A program made the translations under genes and the position numbers. A model generated the notes under the pieces. It saw only the letters and a program-made list of their open reading frames with translations. It made no database searches and was not told the origin of the DNA. Source: Shimia sp040370365 (lineage in GTDB: Bacteria; Pseudomonadota; Alphaproteobacteria; Rhodobacterales; Rhodobacteraceae). From it: 64,000 nucleotides of DNA. Shown in pieces: positions 23,823 through 33,434 of the stretch (positions within the stretch are counted from its first letter, which is position 1; every line of letters begins with the position of its first letter). Location: the NCBI RefSeq assembly GCF_040370365.1, contig NZ_BAABWQ010000004.1, forward strand, positions 558,001-622,000. Direction: 5' to 3'.

Positions 23823-24724
23823 TACGTCAACTCCGACAGTGTTTTGCGGGCCGCGGCCCCTGTTGCAAAATAGGCCACAACCGCCGCCAGAATCGGGATC
23901 AGTACCAACGCAGCCCAGCCTAGGCCCTCAAACCCTAGTCCAGTCAAAAATCCACCATCCTGCTGAGCGGATGGCAGCAAAAAAATGGCCGCAGCACCCA
24001 ACACCGTTCCAGCGAGAGCCCCCGTAAAGGCGCGCAGCGTAAACCGGCGAACAAATGCCATTGCGATGTATTGATCCTGCGCCCCGATCAGCCGCAACAC
24101 CGAAACCACCTGCGCGTTTGCCGCCAAAGCCGCATTGGCCGCCAGCGTGATCATCGCCGCTGTGGCGGCACCAATCAATCCGATCGATACCCACCCCAAC
24201 AGTCTCAGCCGTGCCGCAGCTCGTTCAAGAGGACGACGCCAGCGCGTGTGATCATCCAGCACCGCGGCGGGAACTTCTGCCTGCAGTCGCAAGCGCAGCC
24301 CATCTGCATCATACCCTGTTTCGGTTTCAACAATCTCAATCAGCTGTGGTATCGGCAGACTGTCGATGGGCAAATCCGGTCCAAACCACGGGGCCAATAG
24401 CCCTCTTTGCTCCGCATCGCTCAACGCCCGAGCAGAGGCAATGCCCGGTGTACTTTCTAGGACGGAGAGCGCAGCTTCAGTTTGCGCATCCATCTGTTCC
24501 GCAGGCGCGGAAATGCGCAGCGTCGAGCTTTGCGCCAATTCGTCCCCCCAACGGGCCGCCAATCGGCCACTTGCCAACGACAAAGCCAGTGCAAACACCG
24601 TCAAAAATGCCATCGCCCCCGAGGCAAACAGCGTAAGACGTGCAGTATACCCGGTAGGCGGCACCACGCGATCCGCTTGTGCATCACCCACAAACAAAGA
24701 AGACAATTTGCGGCGCTGGCTCAT
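23822..24724 (-). CDS. ftsX: Cell division protein FtsX
   Basis: Permease partner of FtsE at the septum, linking divisome assembly to periplasmic peptidoglycan hydrolase control. The 300-residue protein has a cytoplasmic N-terminus, one helix (about residues 27-50), a periplasmic loop, and three C-terminal helices, the usual FtsX layout. It overlaps ftsE by four bases (ATGA) and plsC by one, so ftsE-ftsX-plsC is one translationally coupled unit. Confidence 0.9.
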   Translation of the reverse strand: MSQRRKLSSLFVGDAQADRVVPPTGYTARLTLFASGAMAFLTVFALALSLASGRLAARWGDELAQSSTLRISAPAEQMDAQTEAALSVLESTPGIASARALSDAEQRGLLAPWFGPDLPIDSLPIPQLIEIVETETGYDADGLRLRLQAEVPAAVLDDHTRWRRPLERAAARLRLLGWVSIGLIGAATAAMITLAANAALAANAQVVSVLRLIGAQDQYIAMAFVRRFTLRAFTGALAGTVLGAAAIFLLPSAQQDGGFLTGLGFEGLGWAALVLIPILAAVVAYFATGAAARKTLSELT

Positions 24725-25398
24725 AGATCAGCTCCCGCGAGCTGTAACTTTCTTCCAGAAATACGCAGCACCCGTGCCTGTACATGGTGTTTTGCTGACC
24801 GGATCAGATTCAGATCATGCGTTGCGATCAGGATGGTTTTGCCCATTTTGTTGAGCTCAACCAACAACTGCAAAAGCCGTTGTGACATCTCCCAATCCAC
24901 ATTTCCAGTTGGCTCATCTGCCAAGACCACATCAGGGGACATAATCACTGCACGCGCCAATGCTGCCCGCTGCCGCTCACCACCAGACAACTCCGGCGGC
25001 AGCGCATTTGCGCGATGACCAAGACCCACCCACGTCAACAATTCTTTGAGATTGGAATGTTGTTCAAGGGAGTCCCTGGCCGAAACGGTCAAAGGCAAAG
25101 AGACATTTTCACGCAGAGGCAGGTGGTCGAGGAACTGGCAATCCTGATGTACCACGCCGATTTGCCGACGCGTAAATGCGTGATCGTCACGATCCATCTC
25201 CCGCACATCTTTGCCGAACAACTTGACCTGTCCCGCTGTTGGCGTCAGTGCGCCGTAACACAACTTAAGAAATGTGGTTTTGCCGGACCCTGATGGGCCG
25301 GTTAGGAAATGAAATGAGCCGGGCGCAAGTTTCAGCGACACTTCACTCAGAAGCTCGCCACCGCCATAGCTGTAAGCAATGTTGTCAAGTTCGATCAC
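24721..25398 (-). CDS. ftsE: Cell division ATP-binding protein FtsE
   Basis: ABC ATPase of the FtsEX complex, 225 residues. Walker A GPSGSGKTT, signature LSGGERQRAALARA and Walker B VVLADEPTGNVD are intact. The GTG at 25398 (V-IELDNIAYSYGGG) is taken as the start because it gives the normal FtsE length and follows AAGGGG; longer in-frame readings add 25 unlikely residues. Divergent from the zinc-ribbon gene at 25543. Confidence 0.93.
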   Translation of the reverse strand: MIELDNIAYSYGGGELLSEVSLKLAPGSFHFLTGPSGSGKTTFLKLCYGALTPTAGQVKLFGKDVREMDRDDHAFTRRQIGVVHQDCQFLDHLPLRENVSLPLTVSARDSLEQHSNLKELLTWVGLGHRANALPPELSGGERQRAALARAVIMSPDVVLADEPTGNVDWEMSQRLLQLLVELNKMGKTILIATHDLNLIRSAKHHVQARVLRISGRKLQLAGADL

Positions 25399-25542
25399 TG
25401 CAGACCCCTTATATCCCGATTGTTGTGCACGAGCATCGACTGGGTTGCAATCTGTTCTGCGCAGGCTTTGCACTTTCGCAAAGCCTTGTTACAGAATATG
25501 GTGCAGAAACAAGGATAAGAACTTGATCATCAGGGGACGAGG

Positions 25543-26682
25543 ATGAGGCTGACTTGCCCGAATTGCGGTGCTCAATACGAAGTGCCGGACGACATAATCC
25601 CGACTTCCGGTCGCGACGTTCAATGTTCCAATTGCGGAAACACCTGGTTTCAGGCCCACCCGGATGACATTGAGCCCGCCATTGAGGCACAGGAAGAGGC
25701 CTTTGATGACGCCGCGCAGGCCACAGATGCGGCGGCCAGTGCTGAAGTCCCTGAAAGCGAGGAGGACGTCTTTACCGAAGTAGAGCCGCCGGAGCTTTCA
25801 ATTTCGGATGAGGCGGTCTCCGACGATTTCTTTGACGATACTGATGATGACTCCGACGACTTAGATCTTGGCGGAGATGACTGGGATCTGGAACCAGAAC
25901 AAGATTGGGCATCAGACTCTGCCGTAGGTTCGGAAACCGCGGCTGCTCTCGCAACCTTCGGTGAAGATGACGAGGCGCCAATAGAGACCGCTGCGCCCAA
26001 GGAAGACCTTGCCGATCTCGAAACGGACGCTCCTGCAGAGGCATCAGACGCGTTTGCAGAAGAAACAGCCCCCGACATAGCCGATGAGGCTGAAGACGAC
26101 GAAAGCACAGGCGGTCCGCGTCAAAGAAGGGGCTTGGACGCCGCAGTGGCCGACATCCTGCGAGAAGAGGCCGAACTCGAAACACAAGCCCGCGCCGCCG
26201 ACGCTCCCCAAAGCTTAGAGACGCAGGGGGATCTTGGTTTGGATGACGGCGTTGACGCACCGCGTGCCGACGTCGCGGATGCTGCTGCGAGCCGTTTGCG
26301 ACGCCTGCGCAGCGCGGACGATGACAAAGCAGCAAAATCGATCCCGACACCCAAAGAGACCCGTCGGGATTTGTTGCCCGATATCGAAGAAATCAATTCT
26401 ACGCTGCGCAGTTCAACTGCGCCGCAACGCAATCCAGATTTGGGTCAGGGCAAAGACAGTCGCGCCAAGCGTGGACGGGGCTTCCGGCTAGGGTTCGCGC
26501 TGGTTCTTCTGTTGGCCGTGGCAGCAGTTTTTGTCTACAGTTCAAACGATATGCTGAGCCAGAACTATCCTGCCGCCGCGCCTTATATTGAGATGTTCAT
26601 GACCTCGGCAAATGGTGCCCGCGTGTGGCTGGATGATCAGATGACCCAACTGTTCCTCAAACTGGATCAAATGACAGGCTGA
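25543..26682 (+). CDS. MJ0042-type zinc-ribbon membrane protein
   Basis: A 379-residue protein with an N-terminal zinc finger: CPNCGAQYEV and, 20 residues on, CSNCGNTWF, the MJ0042 pattern. It is followed by about 200 highly acidic, low-complexity residues (Asp, Glu, Ala), a basic patch (KDSRAKRGRG) and one membrane helix at about residues 317-336 (FALVLLLAVAAVFVYSS), leaving a short extracytoplasmic tail. Such proteins often sit beside ftsEX in Rhodobacterales; the function is unknown. GGGACGAGG precedes the ATG. Confidence 0.8.
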   Translation: MRLTCPNCGAQYEVPDDIIPTSGRDVQCSNCGNTWFQAHPDDIEPAIEAQEEAFDDAAQATDAAASAEVPESEEDVFTEVEPPELSISDEAVSDDFFDDTDDDSDDLDLGGDDWDLEPEQDWASDSAVGSETAAALATFGEDDEAPIETAAPKEDLADLETDAPAEASDAFAEETAPDIADEAEDDESTGGPRQRRGLDAAVADILREEAELETQARAADAPQSLETQGDLGLDDGVDAPRADVADAAASRLRRLRSADDDKAAKSIPTPKETRRDLLPDIEEINSTLRSSTAPQRNPDLGQGKDSRAKRGRGFRLGFALVLLLAVAAVFVYSSNDMLSQNYPAAAPYIEMFMTSANGARVWLDDQMTQLFLKLDQMTG

Positions 26683-26724
26683 CACTTACACCACGCTTTC
26701 ATAGCACATGTTGTATGTGATCAA

Positions 26725-29310
26725 TCAAAAACGCTCCAACAAGCGTTCTAGGTAGTTGCGCTCCGCCTCGGGGCGCTCCGCCTCTCCAGACCGCCGGCGG
26801 ATTTCATCCAACAACCGGCGGGCTTGGCGATACACATCTTCGCCCTGAAGCAACCCCTCTTCGGTTCCTGCTGGGCCTCGGTTGCCTTGACTGCGGCCCA
26901 ATGGATCCTGCGCGTTACCTTGTGCCTCAGCAGAGCCTTCTTGCCCTTGCTGTTGCTGCTGCGCCATAGCCTCGCTCAGATTGCGCATACCCTCGCGAAG
27001 CGCATCCATTGCTTCGGCTTGCCGATCAATTGCCGTGGCCAAATCATCCTCGCGCAGGGCTTGTTCTGCACCTTCCATGGCCTCCTCAGCATCGCCTAGC
27101 GCCCGGCGCGCGGTATCTCCCTCAGGTGTGCCCTGCCCCGGTAAGTTGCCCAACTGACGGTTAAGCTCCTGGCGCAAATCCTGCTGACGGTCCTCCAGCG
27201 CCTGCGACTGCCCCGGTTGGTCACCATCCGATTGCCCGGTCTGGCCCTCACTTTCGCCGTCGCCTTGGCCTTCACCACCAGTGCCATCATGCGCCTGCCC
27301 ACGTCCCTCACCACCACTATAACCTTCATTTTCCTGAGATTGGCCGGATTGCGCCCCCGGATTAAACTGCTCTTGCAATTCCCGGAACGCTTCATCAGAC
27401 AAGCCCTGCTGCTCCCTTAGCGTATCCGCCAGCCCTTCCATGGCTTGCTCGCCGGGGCTCTGCTGGCCCTCACCTTGGGTGACGCGCATATTCTCCATCA
27501 GGCGCTGCAACTCTTCCAGCGCTTGCTGGGCCTCAGCCATTCGTCCCTGCTCCATCAGCTCTTGGATGCGGTCCATCATGCGCTGGAGATCGTTTTGATC
27601 CATCTGCATGGAGTTCTCGGCGCTTTGCTGGTTTTCGCCGTCCTCACCGTCTTGCTGATTGCGTCGCGCCAACTCGCGCATGTAGTCTTCGGTTGCCTCA
27701 CGCAATTCCTGCATCAAGCGCGCAATATCCTCGTCGCTGGCGCCGTTTTTCATCGCCTCCGATAAGCGCTCTTGTGCCTGCCGCAACCGTTCGGCCGCGC
27801 TGCCCAAATCGCCGTCTTCCAGATCTAAGGCCAAAGCCCAAAGCGCGGCAGCAAACTCATCGCGCTTTTCGCCGCTCAGACCATGATCCAAATTCAACTC
27901 GAGCCGCCGCAGAATTGTGCGGAACCGCAAATAATCTGTCTCCTTGCGAAACACATCATCCTCAGGGCGGTGCGAAATTGCCCGCATCAGCTGCGCAACA
28001 CGCCGCCCGTTGGTCTTGGACCACAACAAATCACGTCGCAGCTCAATCACCGCCGCTGCCAATGGGTCAAAAAACCGCCGCGCAGGCAGATCAAACCGCA
28101 AAGTCGCTTCTCCGATCTGACCCGCATCGTCTTCTACAGACAGATCGACCACCACAGGCAAATGTGCCCAGGCGTGTTGAGAGAAGTCCTCAATCAGAAC
28201 CTCGTCGAAAGCAGCACGATCTCCGGCAATAGGCAAAGGTAGAGGCACCTCCACCGCTGGCCGCGCCTCAGGCGCATCTCGAAGCCCATAGCGTCGTTCG
28301 ACGGCTGCCAAATCAAGACGCACAACAGCACTGCCTTGCACGATGCCATAGTCATCCGTCGCTTCAAACGGCAAGGTCATTTCGCCCCGCCCAGACGCTT
28401 CAGGTGTGCCTTTTGCCGCTATCACTGGCGCAGTGTCTGTTTGCATCTCAATGGACCAAACGGCTCCTGCCGGACCAGAAATCTCCAGAGAACCTGACTG
28501 CGTGATATCAAAACTTTGTTCGGGGTCTGCCGCGCTATCAACGCTGCCAACCCGGCCCGAAACGGTTTCCGCCACCGTCAACGCGCCAACTTCACCATAC
28601 AGGCGGAGCAATACGCGGCTCCCCTGCGGCAGCTGCAGCGCACCGTTGGCTTGGTCGTTCAGGTAAAGCGCGGGTTTCCCCGTATAGGTCGGCGGTTCAA
28701 TCCAGCCTTCCCATGTAGGCCCACTTGCCAGTGCCGCGCCGTTGCCGACACCCAAATCTTTCACAGTTGCCAGATTGGACACCGAGCCAAACGTGAACGC
28801 CACAAGCAAAAACAACAATGCAATATGGCGCAACCCAAATGGATCGAGCCGAGAAATGCGCAGATCGGGGTGGACAGGTCTGGCAGCCTCTGTGCGGGTT
28901 GCCATTCGCGTTTGGTGCGCACGCCAAAGTACTTGAGAAGCCGTGTCCGCTTTGCCAATTGCAGGCGCATCGCGCAGGGCCTGAATCGGCCGCCCCGGCA
29001 GTGTGGCGTCCAACCGCGCAATCGCCATGTCGCGTGAAGGCCATTCAAACTGGCGCACGCCGCGTATCATCAACACGACCAGAGCAGCAAAGGCCAACAC
29101 GCCGCCGATCCAGATCGCCTCAAGCGGCATTTGGTCCTGCGCCCCCGCCATCACCAAGGCCAGCAGCACAAACAACAGGCTCCACACTGGCCAGAAGGCA
29201 CGCGTGATGGTTTCAGCAAACAAGCCTGCACGTGTCAGGGATATAACCCGACTAAGACGCCTAAGGGCGGCTTCGGACGTTTTATGTGCAGCCACGATGC
29301 TCCATTCCAC
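26725..29310 (-). CDS. TIGR02302 (DUF4175) membrane protein with Gln-rich tail
   Basis: A large alphaproteobacterial protein of unknown function, 861 residues. Two N-terminal helices (about residues 40-90) and one near 160-180 anchor it; a beta-rich extracytoplasmic region follows, then a long charged, Gln/Glu/Gly-rich coiled region from about residue 540 to the end (repeated QALEELQ- and GQSQ-like runs). Architecture and length match TIGR02302. The start is uncertain: GTG 29310 or GTG 29295, the latter with GGAG just before. It begins 15 bp after lysA and is probably co-transcribed. Confidence 0.82.
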   Translation of the reverse strand: MEWSIVAAHKTSEAALRRLSRVISLTRAGLFAETITRAFWPVWSLLFVLLALVMAGAQDQMPLEAIWIGGVLAFAALVVLMIRGVRQFEWPSRDMAIARLDATLPGRPIQALRDAPAIGKADTASQVLWRAHQTRMATRTEAARPVHPDLRISRLDPFGLRHIALLFLLVAFTFGSVSNLATVKDLGVGNGAALASGPTWEGWIEPPTYTGKPALYLNDQANGALQLPQGSRVLLRLYGEVGALTVAETVSGRVGSVDSAADPEQSFDITQSGSLEISGPAGAVWSIEMQTDTAPVIAAKGTPEASGRGEMTLPFEATDDYGIVQGSAVVRLDLAAVERRYGLRDAPEARPAVEVPLPLPIAGDRAAFDEVLIEDFSQHAWAHLPVVVDLSVEDDAGQIGEATLRFDLPARRFFDPLAAAVIELRRDLLWSKTNGRRVAQLMRAISHRPEDDVFRKETDYLRFRTILRRLELNLDHGLSGEKRDEFAAALWALALDLEDGDLGSAAERLRQAQERLSEAMKNGASDEDIARLMQELREATEDYMRELARRNQQDGEDGENQQSAENSMQMDQNDLQRMMDRIQELMEQGRMAEAQQALEELQRLMENMRVTQGEGQQSPGEQAMEGLADTLREQQGLSDEAFRELQEQFNPGAQSGQSQENEGYSGGEGRGQAHDGTGGEGQGDGESEGQTGQSDGDQPGQSQALEDRQQDLRQELNRQLGNLPGQGTPEGDTARRALGDAEEAMEGAEQALREDDLATAIDRQAEAMDALREGMRNLSEAMAQQQQQGQEGSAEAQGNAQDPLGRSQGNRGPAGTEEGLLQGEDVYRQARRLLDEIRRRSGEAERPEAERNYLERLLERF

Positions 29311-29325
29311 GATCCGTCAGAGAGA

Positions 29326-30597
29326 TCAGCTCTCCAACCACTCTGGAATGCTATCGCGATTTATCATCTCTTCATAGCTCGGGCGTCGGCGGATAACCGC
29401 AAATTGATCGCCATTCACCAAAACCTCAGGAATCATGGGCCTTGTGTTGTATTCGCTGGACATAACCGCACCATAAGCGCCCGCACTGCGGAAGGCGATG
29501 AGGTCGTCTGCTGCCAATTTCGCCAGATCGCGTCCTTTGGCAAAGGTGTCGCCAGATTCGCAAACCGGGCCAACGATGTCATATTTGGCGGGCTCATGAC
29601 CCGGCACAGGTTCAACAACCGGTACAATGTCATGATGCGCTTCATACATCGCAGGACGAATCAAGTCGTTCATCGCGCCATCCACGATCAGAAATTCTCG
29701 GTCCTCGCCAGATTTCACATAGATCACTTTGCTGACCATGATTCCGGCGTTGCCCGCAATCAGTCGTCCCGGCTCGATCTCAATCTCACACCCCAAATGC
29801 CCCAGCTCGCGCTTGACCATGGCACCATATTCCACCGGCAACGGCGGCGCGGTATTGGACCGCTCATATGGAATGCCAAGACCGCCGCCTAAATCAAGCC
29901 GCGTGATTTCATGCCCATCTGCGCGCAAGGTTTCTGTAAGCTCCGCCACTTTGCGGTAAGCGGCCTCAAACGGCTCCAATTGTGTTAACTGGCTTCCGAT
30001 GTGCACATCAATGCCAATCACCTTGAGCCCCGGAAGGGAAGCCGCCAACGCGTAAACATCTCGCGCGCGGCTGATCGGGATGCCAAATTTGTTTTCAGAT
30101 TTACCCGTTGCAATTTTCGCGTGGGTTTTGGCATCCACATCTGGGTTCACTCGAATGGTGATGGGCGCCTCAACACCCAATCGCGAGGCCACAGCACTGA
30201 TCACGGCCATTTCAGGCTCGCTCTCCACGTTAAACTGGCGAATGCCACCCGTCAGAGCCATTTCAATTTCATCTGCAGTTTTGCCGACACCAGAGAATAC
30301 GATGCGCTCTCCGGGCACACCCGCGGCTTTCGCGCGAGCATATTCCCCGCCCGACACCACATCCATCCCTGCGCCCAGCGCGGCAAGCGTTTTGAGAATG
30401 GCTTGATTGGAGGCCGCTTTCATAGCGTAGCACACCAGGTGATCCATGCCCGCAAGGGCCTCATCAAACAGGCGGAAATGACGCTCAAAAGTCGCTGTCG
30501 AATAGCAATAAAAAGGCGTTCCTACAGCGGCGGCGATTTCCGCCACGGGTACGTCTTCGGCGTGCAAAACTCCGTCACGATAAAGAAAATGGTCCAT
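29326..30597 (-). CDS. lysA: Diaminopimelate decarboxylase
   Basis: PLP enzyme for the last step of lysine synthesis, 423 residues. CYAMKAASNQAIL holds the PLP Lys (about residue 58); DVHIGSQ and CESGDTFAKGRDL are the other family signatures. ATG 30597 follows GGAGACAGCAGGC; in-frame upstream codons add 22 residues without merit. Located between the DUF2834-type gene and the TIGR02302 gene, all on the minus strand. Confidence 0.96.
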   Translation of the reverse strand: MDHFLYRDGVLHAEDVPVAEIAAAVGTPFYCYSTATFERHFRLFDEALAGMDHLVCYAMKAASNQAILKTLAALGAGMDVVSGGEYARAKAAGVPGERIVFSGVGKTADEIEMALTGGIRQFNVESEPEMAVISAVASRLGVEAPITIRVNPDVDAKTHAKIATGKSENKFGIPISRARDVYALAASLPGLKVIGIDVHIGSQLTQLEPFEAAYRKVAELTETLRADGHEITRLDLGGGLGIPYERSNTAPPLPVEYGAMVKRELGHLGCEIEIEPGRLIAGNAGIMVSKVIYVKSGEDREFLIVDGAMNDLIRPAMYEAHHDIVPVVEPVPGHEPAKYDIVGPVCESGDTFAKGRDLAKLAADDLIAFRSAGAYGAVMSSEYNTRPMIPEVLVNGDQFAVIRRRPSYEEMINRDSIPEWLES

Positions 30598-30682
30598 GCC
30601 TGCTGTCTCCTGCGCGCCGCTTGCGTATCTTTGATACTCTCTTACGCGGCCCGCACGCGCCATTCAATCCTCGCCGCGTCGC

Positions 30683-31000
30683 TTAACGCACAGGTTTGGC
30701 CCGTAAAAACAGATAAAGAGGCAACCCAAAGCTGACACCAATCAACCAGGTTGCTGGAATGGCCAAAAGTGCAATCCAATTGCGTCGTACCCAGACTTCG
30801 GTCAGCACCCAAACAGTCAACACAATGGCAGAGATCACAAGGTCCCAATAGATACCTGTGACGGCGTCGTTGGCTTTCCACAATGCCACCATGGCTTGCA
30901 GGTCAAAGCCGTTTTGCGCGATCCACGGGCCAAAATACAACATGGGTTGTATCGCACCCCAAATGGCCAGACCCAAAAACACCCAACGTAGTGGCGACAT
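30683..31000 (-). CDS. Small DUF2834-type membrane protein
   Basis: A 105-residue protein with three membrane helices and the pattern PLRWVFLGLAIWGAIQPMLYF at the start and GLPLYLFLR near the end, resembling DUF2834. Function unknown. ATG 31000 is preceded by GGGGAAG; a start ten residues earlier is less likely. 85 bp separate its stop from lysA. Confidence 0.72.
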   Translation of the reverse strand: MSPLRWVFLGLAIWGAIQPMLYFGPWIAQNGFDLQAMVALWKANDAVTGIYWDLVISAIVLTVWVLTEVWVRRNWIALLAIPATWLIGVSFGLPLYLFLRAKPVR

Positions 31001-31023
31001 AACTTCCCCAATCCAATAATAAA

Positions 31024-31047
31024 GCGGCACAGACTCTACGGTGCCGC
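31024..31047 (-). terminator. Probable terminator after the small lipoprotein gene
   Basis: GCGGCAC (31024-31030) and GTGCCGC (31041-31047) are perfect 7-bp arms with a 10-base loop. On the minus strand the stem is followed by TTTATTATT. It lies 57 bp past the stop of the gene at 31104-31307 and before the DUF2834-type gene. Confidence 0.5.
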
Positions 31048-31103
31048 CTTCGCTTCAGATCAGAATGTCGCAACTATGCCTACGTGATCAAGTGCTGGCA
31101 GGC

Positions 31104-31307
31104 TCAGCAGCCATACCAACGACAACCACCACCAATAGAGATACTCACAGGCCCGTTGGACACGCCAACACTTCCAGAGGTGTAGACGCCTCCGGAACCG
31201 ACCCCAATATTGGCGTTGGCGTGGGGTGTCCAAGGCGACCCATCCACACCGCAAGCGGCCACAAACCCAAGGCTAAGAACAGCAAATATGACTCGAAACA
31301 AACTCAT
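31104..31307 (-). CDS. Small lipoprotein
   Basis: A 67-residue protein with lipobox VAAC (Cys at about residue 19) followed by Gly/Ser/Val-rich beta-type repeats (NIGVGSGGVYTSGSVGVSNG) and a final CRWYGC. GGGAG lies two bases before ATG 31307. It follows argH on the same strand by 68 bp. Small Gly-rich lipoproteins downstream of argH are common in Rhodobacterales; no function is known. Confidence 0.7.
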   Translation of the reverse strand: MSLFRVIFAVLSLGFVAACGVDGSPWTPHANANIGVGSGGVYTSGSVGVSNGPVSISIGGGCRWYGC

Positions 31308-31375
31308 GTCTCCCAATAGCAGCGCCCCCAGTCTAACCCATTGTCAAACTGGGCGCAAAGCAATCAGAAAAGAGA

Positions 31376-32767
31376 TTAGTCCAATTTCGCCTGCCACGCA
31401 GCAACTTGCTCGCGCACCCGCGTCGGCGCAGTCCCGCCGTATGACATCCGCGAGGACACAGAATTGTGCACACCTAGCACACCAAAGACGTCCTCGGTGA
31501 TGTCAGCGTGTACGCTCCGCATGTCGTCCAGCGTCAGATCTGGAAGATCACACTCTTTGGCCTCCGCCATCGCCACCAACGAGCCGGTCACATGATGCGC
31601 CTCTCGGAACGGCATATTCAACGTCCGCACCAGCCAATCCGCCAGATCGGTTGCGGTGGAGAACCCGCTGCCCGCCGCCGCCTCAAGGCTGTCGCGGTTG
31701 GCGGTCATATCCTTCACCATGCCCTCCATCGCAGCCAAGGCCAACATCAGGTTATCGGCCGCATCAAAGACCTGTTCTTTGTCTTCCTGCATGTCCTTGG
31801 AATACGTGAGAGGCAAACCCTTCATCACCATCAGCAGCGCCGTGTTGGCGCCAAAAATGCGGCCAATCTTGGCGCGGATCAGTTCAGCGGCATCTGGGTT
31901 TTTCTTCTGTGGCATGATTGAGCTGCCTGTCGAGAATCGATCTGACAGCGTCACAAACCGGAACTGTGCAGACGACCAAATCACCAGCTCTTCAGCGAAC
32001 CGGCTCAGGTGCATCGCGCAGATACTACTTGCGGCCAAAAACTCCAGCGCAAAATCGCGATCTGCCACGGCATCCAGCGAGTTGGCCGCCGGACGATCAA
32101 ACCCCAGCGCTGCTGCCGTCATCTCCCGATCAATCGGAAAAGACGTGCCTGCAAGTGCCGCTGCCCCCAGTGGGGACTCGTTCATCCGAACCCGTGCATC
32201 TTTAAAGCGGGACAAATCGCGGCCAAACATTTCCACATAAGCCATCATGTGGTGTCCCCATGTCACCGGCTGTGCTGTCTGCAAATGTGTGAATCCCGGC
32301 ATCACCCAGTCCGCACCAGCCTCCGCCTGCGCTACAAACGCACGGATCAATGCCTCAATACCTGAAATTGCTGCGTCCATCTGATCGCGCACCCAGAGCT
32401 TGAAGTCCGTCGCAACCTGATCGTTCCGACTCCGCCCGGTGTGCAAACGCCCTGCGGGTTCGCCGATCAAATCCTTCAAACGCGCTTCCACATTCATATG
32501 AATGTCTTCCAGTGCCGTCGAAAACTGAAAGGATCCGCTTTCAATCTCTGACAAGACCGTGAGCAGGCCTTCCCGAATAGCGTTTGCATCGCTATCTGTC
32601 AGGATGCCCGTTTCGGCAAGCATTGCTGCGTGGGCCCGAGAGCCAGCAATGTCCTGTGCCGCCATTCGCTGATCGAACCCGATGGATGCGTTAATCGCTT
32701 CCATAATGGCGTCCGGTCCGGCGGCAAAACGGCCACCCCACATCTGGTTTGAGGTATCTTTGGTCAT
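31376..32767 (-). CDS. argH: Argininosuccinate lyase
   Basis: Splits argininosuccinate to arginine and fumarate, the last step of arginine synthesis. The 463-residue protein carries the fumarase/aspartase superfamily signature GSSIMPQKKNPD and HTGRSRNDQVATD. Starts at ATG 32767, 22 bp from the divergent TlpA gene, so both promoters overlap across a short gap or lie within the opposing genes. Confidence 0.97.
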   Translation of the reverse strand: MTKDTSNQMWGGRFAAGPDAIMEAINASIGFDQRMAAQDIAGSRAHAAMLAETGILTDSDANAIREGLLTVLSEIESGSFQFSTALEDIHMNVEARLKDLIGEPAGRLHTGRSRNDQVATDFKLWVRDQMDAAISGIEALIRAFVAQAEAGADWVMPGFTHLQTAQPVTWGHHMMAYVEMFGRDLSRFKDARVRMNESPLGAAALAGTSFPIDREMTAAALGFDRPAANSLDAVADRDFALEFLAASSICAMHLSRFAEELVIWSSAQFRFVTLSDRFSTGSSIMPQKKNPDAAELIRAKIGRIFGANTALLMVMKGLPLTYSKDMQEDKEQVFDAADNLMLALAAMEGMVKDMTANRDSLEAAAGSGFSTATDLADWLVRTLNMPFREAHHVTGSLVAMAEAKECDLPDLTLDDMRSVHADITEDVFGVLGVHNSVSSRMSYGGTAPTRVREQVAAWQAKLD

Positions 32768-32789
32768 AAGAAGCCCTTTTGGAGGGAAG

Positions 32790-33395
32790 ATGAAACTGAA
32801 TAGGTTCGCGCTGGTTTATACAGGCTTGGCAGCAATCGCAATTGCTGCCACCACCTTTGTCGCACTTACCCCTGTGGCAATGGCAGACTCAACCGATTAT
32901 AGCGCCATCAAAGAGATGCGTGACGGCGACATGCGGAAACTCATCTTTCATTCGGAGCCAAGAGATATCTCACAAAAAGCCTTTGTGACCGGCGACGGAG
33001 GCGAAGCAACACTTCAAGACTACAAAGGCAAGGTTGTGCTGCTAAATTTTTGGGCAACATGGTGCGCGCCATGCCGTCACGAAATGCCGATGTTGTCCGA
33101 ACTACAAACCCAACTGGGGGGCACAGACTTTGACGTCGTCACACTGGCAACTGGCCGCAATCTTGTTCCTGCCATGGAAAAATTCTTCGACGAAATCGAC
33201 GTTTCAAATCTGCCCCTGCACCGCGATCCAAAACAAATGATCGCGCGGGACATGACCGTTTTGGGACTTCCGGCAACTGTTTTGCTCGACCGAGAAGGCC
33301 GAGAAATCGCACGTTTACATGGAGATGCCGACTGGTCCAGCGAAAATGCCCGTGCTATCGTCGCCGCAGTAATTAACGCCACAGCAACGCAATAG
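32790..33395 (+). CDS. TlpA-like membrane-anchored thioredoxin
   Basis: A 201-residue periplasmic thiol-disulfide oxidoreductase. One N-terminal signal-anchor helix (FALVYTGLAAIAIAATTFVAL), then a thioredoxin fold with the redox motif WCAPC (about residues 91-95). The cis-Pro loop GLPATVLLDREG is present. TlpA-type proteins reduce cytochrome c or copper chaperone cysteines during oxidase assembly. GGAGGG precedes ATG 32790. The argH/tlpA divergent pair is a known Rhodobacterales arrangement. Confidence 0.85.
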   Translation: MKLNRFALVYTGLAAIAIAATTFVALTPVAMADSTDYSAIKEMRDGDMRKLIFHSEPRDISQKAFVTGDGGEATLQDYKGKVVLLNFWATWCAPCRHEMPMLSELQTQLGGTDFDVVTLATGRNLVPAMEKFFDEIDVSNLPLHRDPKQMIARDMTVLGLPATVLLDREGREIARLHGDADWSSENARAIVAAVINATATQ

Positions 33396-33434
33396 GACTA
33401 TTGCCGAACTGACGAACGGCAAAAAGAGACTAAT

